Shown: piece by piece, positions 40,920-42,280 of the stretch
Numbering within the stretch: the first letter of the stretch is position 1
How the letters are laid out: each line of letters starts with the position of its first letter
DNA from: an uncultured Clostridia bacterium
Lineage (GTDB): Bacteria; Bacillota; Clostridia; Oscillospirales; Acutalibacteraceae
Assembly: GCA_947572385.1 (NCBI GenBank)
Contig: CANPBX010000018.1
Location: forward strand, 1-42,280
DNA length: 42,280 nt
Direction of reading: 5' to 3'
Program-made: the position numbers and the translations under genes
The notes under the pieces: generated by a model
The model's database searches: none
What the model saw: the letters and a program-made list of their open reading frames with translations, nothing else
Told to the model about the DNA's origin: nothing

Positions 40920-42275
40920 CTATCGGGTAATGTTGTTCACCCAGCTGTACCTTGTGAAATAGCGGTAGACTGCCGGGATCTTAATGACCTCGTCCAAGTG
41001 AAGGATAAAGGAAACAACCAGAACGGGCGCCTTTATGACAAAGGCCGCTATGGCCGCCGACGGCACGACGATCAGCCAGATCACGATCGCGTCTGCACAT
41101 AAACCGAATTTTGACTTACCTCCCGCACAGAATATGCCGCCGATCACCGTGCTGTCGATTGCGCCAAAAATCACATAATAACTGCAGATTAGCAGCATAC
41201 CGGACATGTACCCCATTGCGGTCTCAGATTGAGTGATACTGCAAAGCAGTACAGGCCGCAGGATCAGGATTATGACGCCGGATATTGTGCCGCATATGCC
41301 GGAGAACAGCGCCAGACGTTTGGCATGTACTTTGGCTTTCTCAAGCTGGTTGCTTCCCAGCTCGTTGCCGATCACAATACCGCTGGCAGTGGAGAAGCCT
41401 TTGCTGGTACAGGTAATCAGGTTTTTTGCAATATTTACAATGGAGTTTGCGGCAACGGCTTCGCTGCCAAGATGGCCAATGATAACCGAATAGAAAGTAG
41501 TCCCAATGCCCCAGAAGAAATAATTGCCTGCAATCGGCAGGGAGTATTTCACAAAATCCTTCCTGAGGACCGGATTGCTGTGCAGAAGAAATTGCGGTTT
41601 TAGCCGGATGTTATCCTTGCCCAATGACGCACCTACAGACCAAAGCAGTTGGACTGCCATGGAGATGGTAGTTGCCAGCGCAGCCCCTTGCACACCCATA
41701 GATGGAAGGCCCAACAGGCCGAAAATCAGTACAGCATTCAGTACGATGTTCAATCCCATGCACACGGAGGAGATCAGGGTGTTTTGTGTGGTGTGCCCAG
41801 TATTCTTCATGATGCAGAGATAGATTTGGGAAACAGCCAGGGGGACATAGGATATACTTGCGATGCGCAGATACTCCGCCCCTTTTTCAATCATATCCTG
41901 CTCGTTTGTAAAGAGCTGCATGAGCCCTTGTGGAAAGCTAAAGGAGAGGATAAAAAACACCAGTGAAACGACAAACATGTATTTCGTGGTCATGCCAAAG
42001 AGTTTTTCCACGGAGGTTTTATCTCCCTTGCCCCAATACTGTGCGGCCATAAGGGTCAAGCCCTGCACCAGGACGATAACGAAAAGATTCAGTACGAATG
42101 TAACCTGACCGGCCAGGGACACTGCCGGGAGGGATATGGAATCCAAGAAGCCTACAATGACAGCATCTGAGGTGCTGACAGCAGCAGTCATGCTGCTTAT
42201 CATAGTGTACCTCATTTTTGCCTTACGGCGCGTGCGAACACAGCTTGCGCTGATAAAAGACGCCTTAGAGGACAT
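40920..42275 (-). CDS. MATE family efflux transporter (start uncertain at window edge)
   Basis: A MATE-type transporter of about 451 residues. VGFLDSISLPAVSLAGQVTFVLNLF, GLTLMAAQYWGKGDK, then MGVQGAALATTISMAVQLLWSVG and GSEAVAANSIVNIAKNL are typical segments of both halves. The N-terminal 20 residues (SSKASFISASCVRTRRKAKMRYTM) are charged and do not look like the usual first membrane helix; the frame is open to the right edge, so the true start may lie outside. It would be first of the MATE-flavodoxin-RibD-racemase run, with a 41-base gap to the flavodoxin gene. Confidence 0.85.
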   Translation of the reverse strand: MSSKASFISASCVRTRRKAKMRYTMISSMTAAVSTSDAVIVGFLDSISLPAVSLAGQVTFVLNLFVIVLVQGLTLMAAQYWGKGDKTSVEKLFGMTTKYMFVVSLVFFILSFSFPQGLMQLFTNEQDMIEKGAEYLRIASISYVPLAVSQIYLCIMKNTGHTTQNTLISSVCMGLNIVLNAVLIFGLLGLPSMGVQGAALATTISMAVQLLWSVGASLGKDNIRLKPQFLLHSNPVLRKDFVKYSLPIAGNYFFWGIGTTFYSVIIGHLGSEAVAANSIVNIAKNLITCTSKGFSTASGIVIGNELGSNQLEKAKVHAKRLALFSGICGTISGVIILILRPVLLCSITQSETAMGYMSGMLLICSYYVIFGAIDSTVIGGIFCAGGKSKFGLCADAIVIWLIVVPSAAIAAFVIKAPVLVVSFILHLDEVIKIPAVYRYFTRYSWVNNITR

Positions 42276-42280
42276 AAAGG

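Noticed and set aside
33009-42280. A complete integrative conjugative element
   Set aside because: No integrase, relaxase, coupling protein or second attachment site is visible in this stretch; only cargo-like genes are present.

Overview
The window looks like a chromosome segment from a GC-rich anaerobic member of the Clostridia, probably an Oscillospiraceae/Ruminococcaceae-type gut bacterium. This is inferred from the Firmicutes-style T-box in front of leuS, the infC-rpmI-rplT operon with an ATT-started infC, the nadD/yqeK/rsfS and rnc/smc/ftsY neighbourhoods, strong AGGAGG ribosome binding sites and a GH130 phosphorylase. No 16S gene is present, so the taxonomy stays provisional. About the first 32.5 kb reads as core genome. 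The last 9.5 kb, right of a tRNA-Arg gene, is visibly less GC-rich and is a patchwork of mobile-element cargo, broken genes and small transport/redox genes.

Region 1 (1-19.6 kb, minus strand) is one long co-directional housekeeping run. Read in transcription order it is infC-rpmI-rplT, a SpoU rRNA methyltransferase, dprA, topA, trmFO, plsX, rnc, an Elp3-like radical SAM protein, a P-loop remnant, smc, ftsY, rdgB, yhbY, nadD, a yqeK-rsfS fusion, two uncharacterised small genes, and T-box-controlled leuS, which is cut by the left edge. Many neighbours overlap by 1-13 bases, which suggests translational coupling. The run starts at a TTGACA-17-TAAAAT promoter lying in the end of the upstream glycosyltransferase gene, followed by a leader with a terminator/attenuator. 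A second near-perfect promoter (TTGACA-17-TATAAT) drives the leuS T-box leader.

Region 2 (19.6-32.5 kb) has a minus-strand pair (YfhO-type membrane protein plus GT2 glycosyltransferase) divergent from a plus-strand run: yfbR, a dus gene with a TTG start, polA behind a highly structured leader, and a tagD-like cytidylyltransferase. Convergent to these is a minus-strand group: a NYN-LOTUS RNA-type protein, an HD hydrolase, a degenerate Ser/Thr-kinase-like protein, a GNAT-DUF3795 fusion behind a LexA-like operator, and a GH130 glycoside phosphorylase.

Region 3 (32.6-42.3 kb) begins at tRNA-Arg(CCT). It holds conjugative-element-type cargo (two ArdA/antirestriction-like genes and a DUF4314 gene), a cytosine methyltransferase truncated after motif VIII, a tail-to-tail junction with a broken aldo/keto reductase, an intact MATE exporter, and a second aldo/keto reductase with a large internal deletion. 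An orphan promoter inside an 11-bp dyad follows, then a four-gene minus-strand operon (MATE, flavodoxin, RibD-like reductase, Asp/Glu racemase-like). No integrase, relaxase or transposase is visible, so the mobile element is a remnant or continues outside the window.

No clearly new multi-gene system is demonstrated. The best leads are the LexA-type box on the GNAT-DUF3795 gene, the NYN-LOTUS/HD/kinase-like cluster, the polA leader, the 38.8-kb promoter-in-dyad unit, and the antirestriction/methyltransferase remnant.
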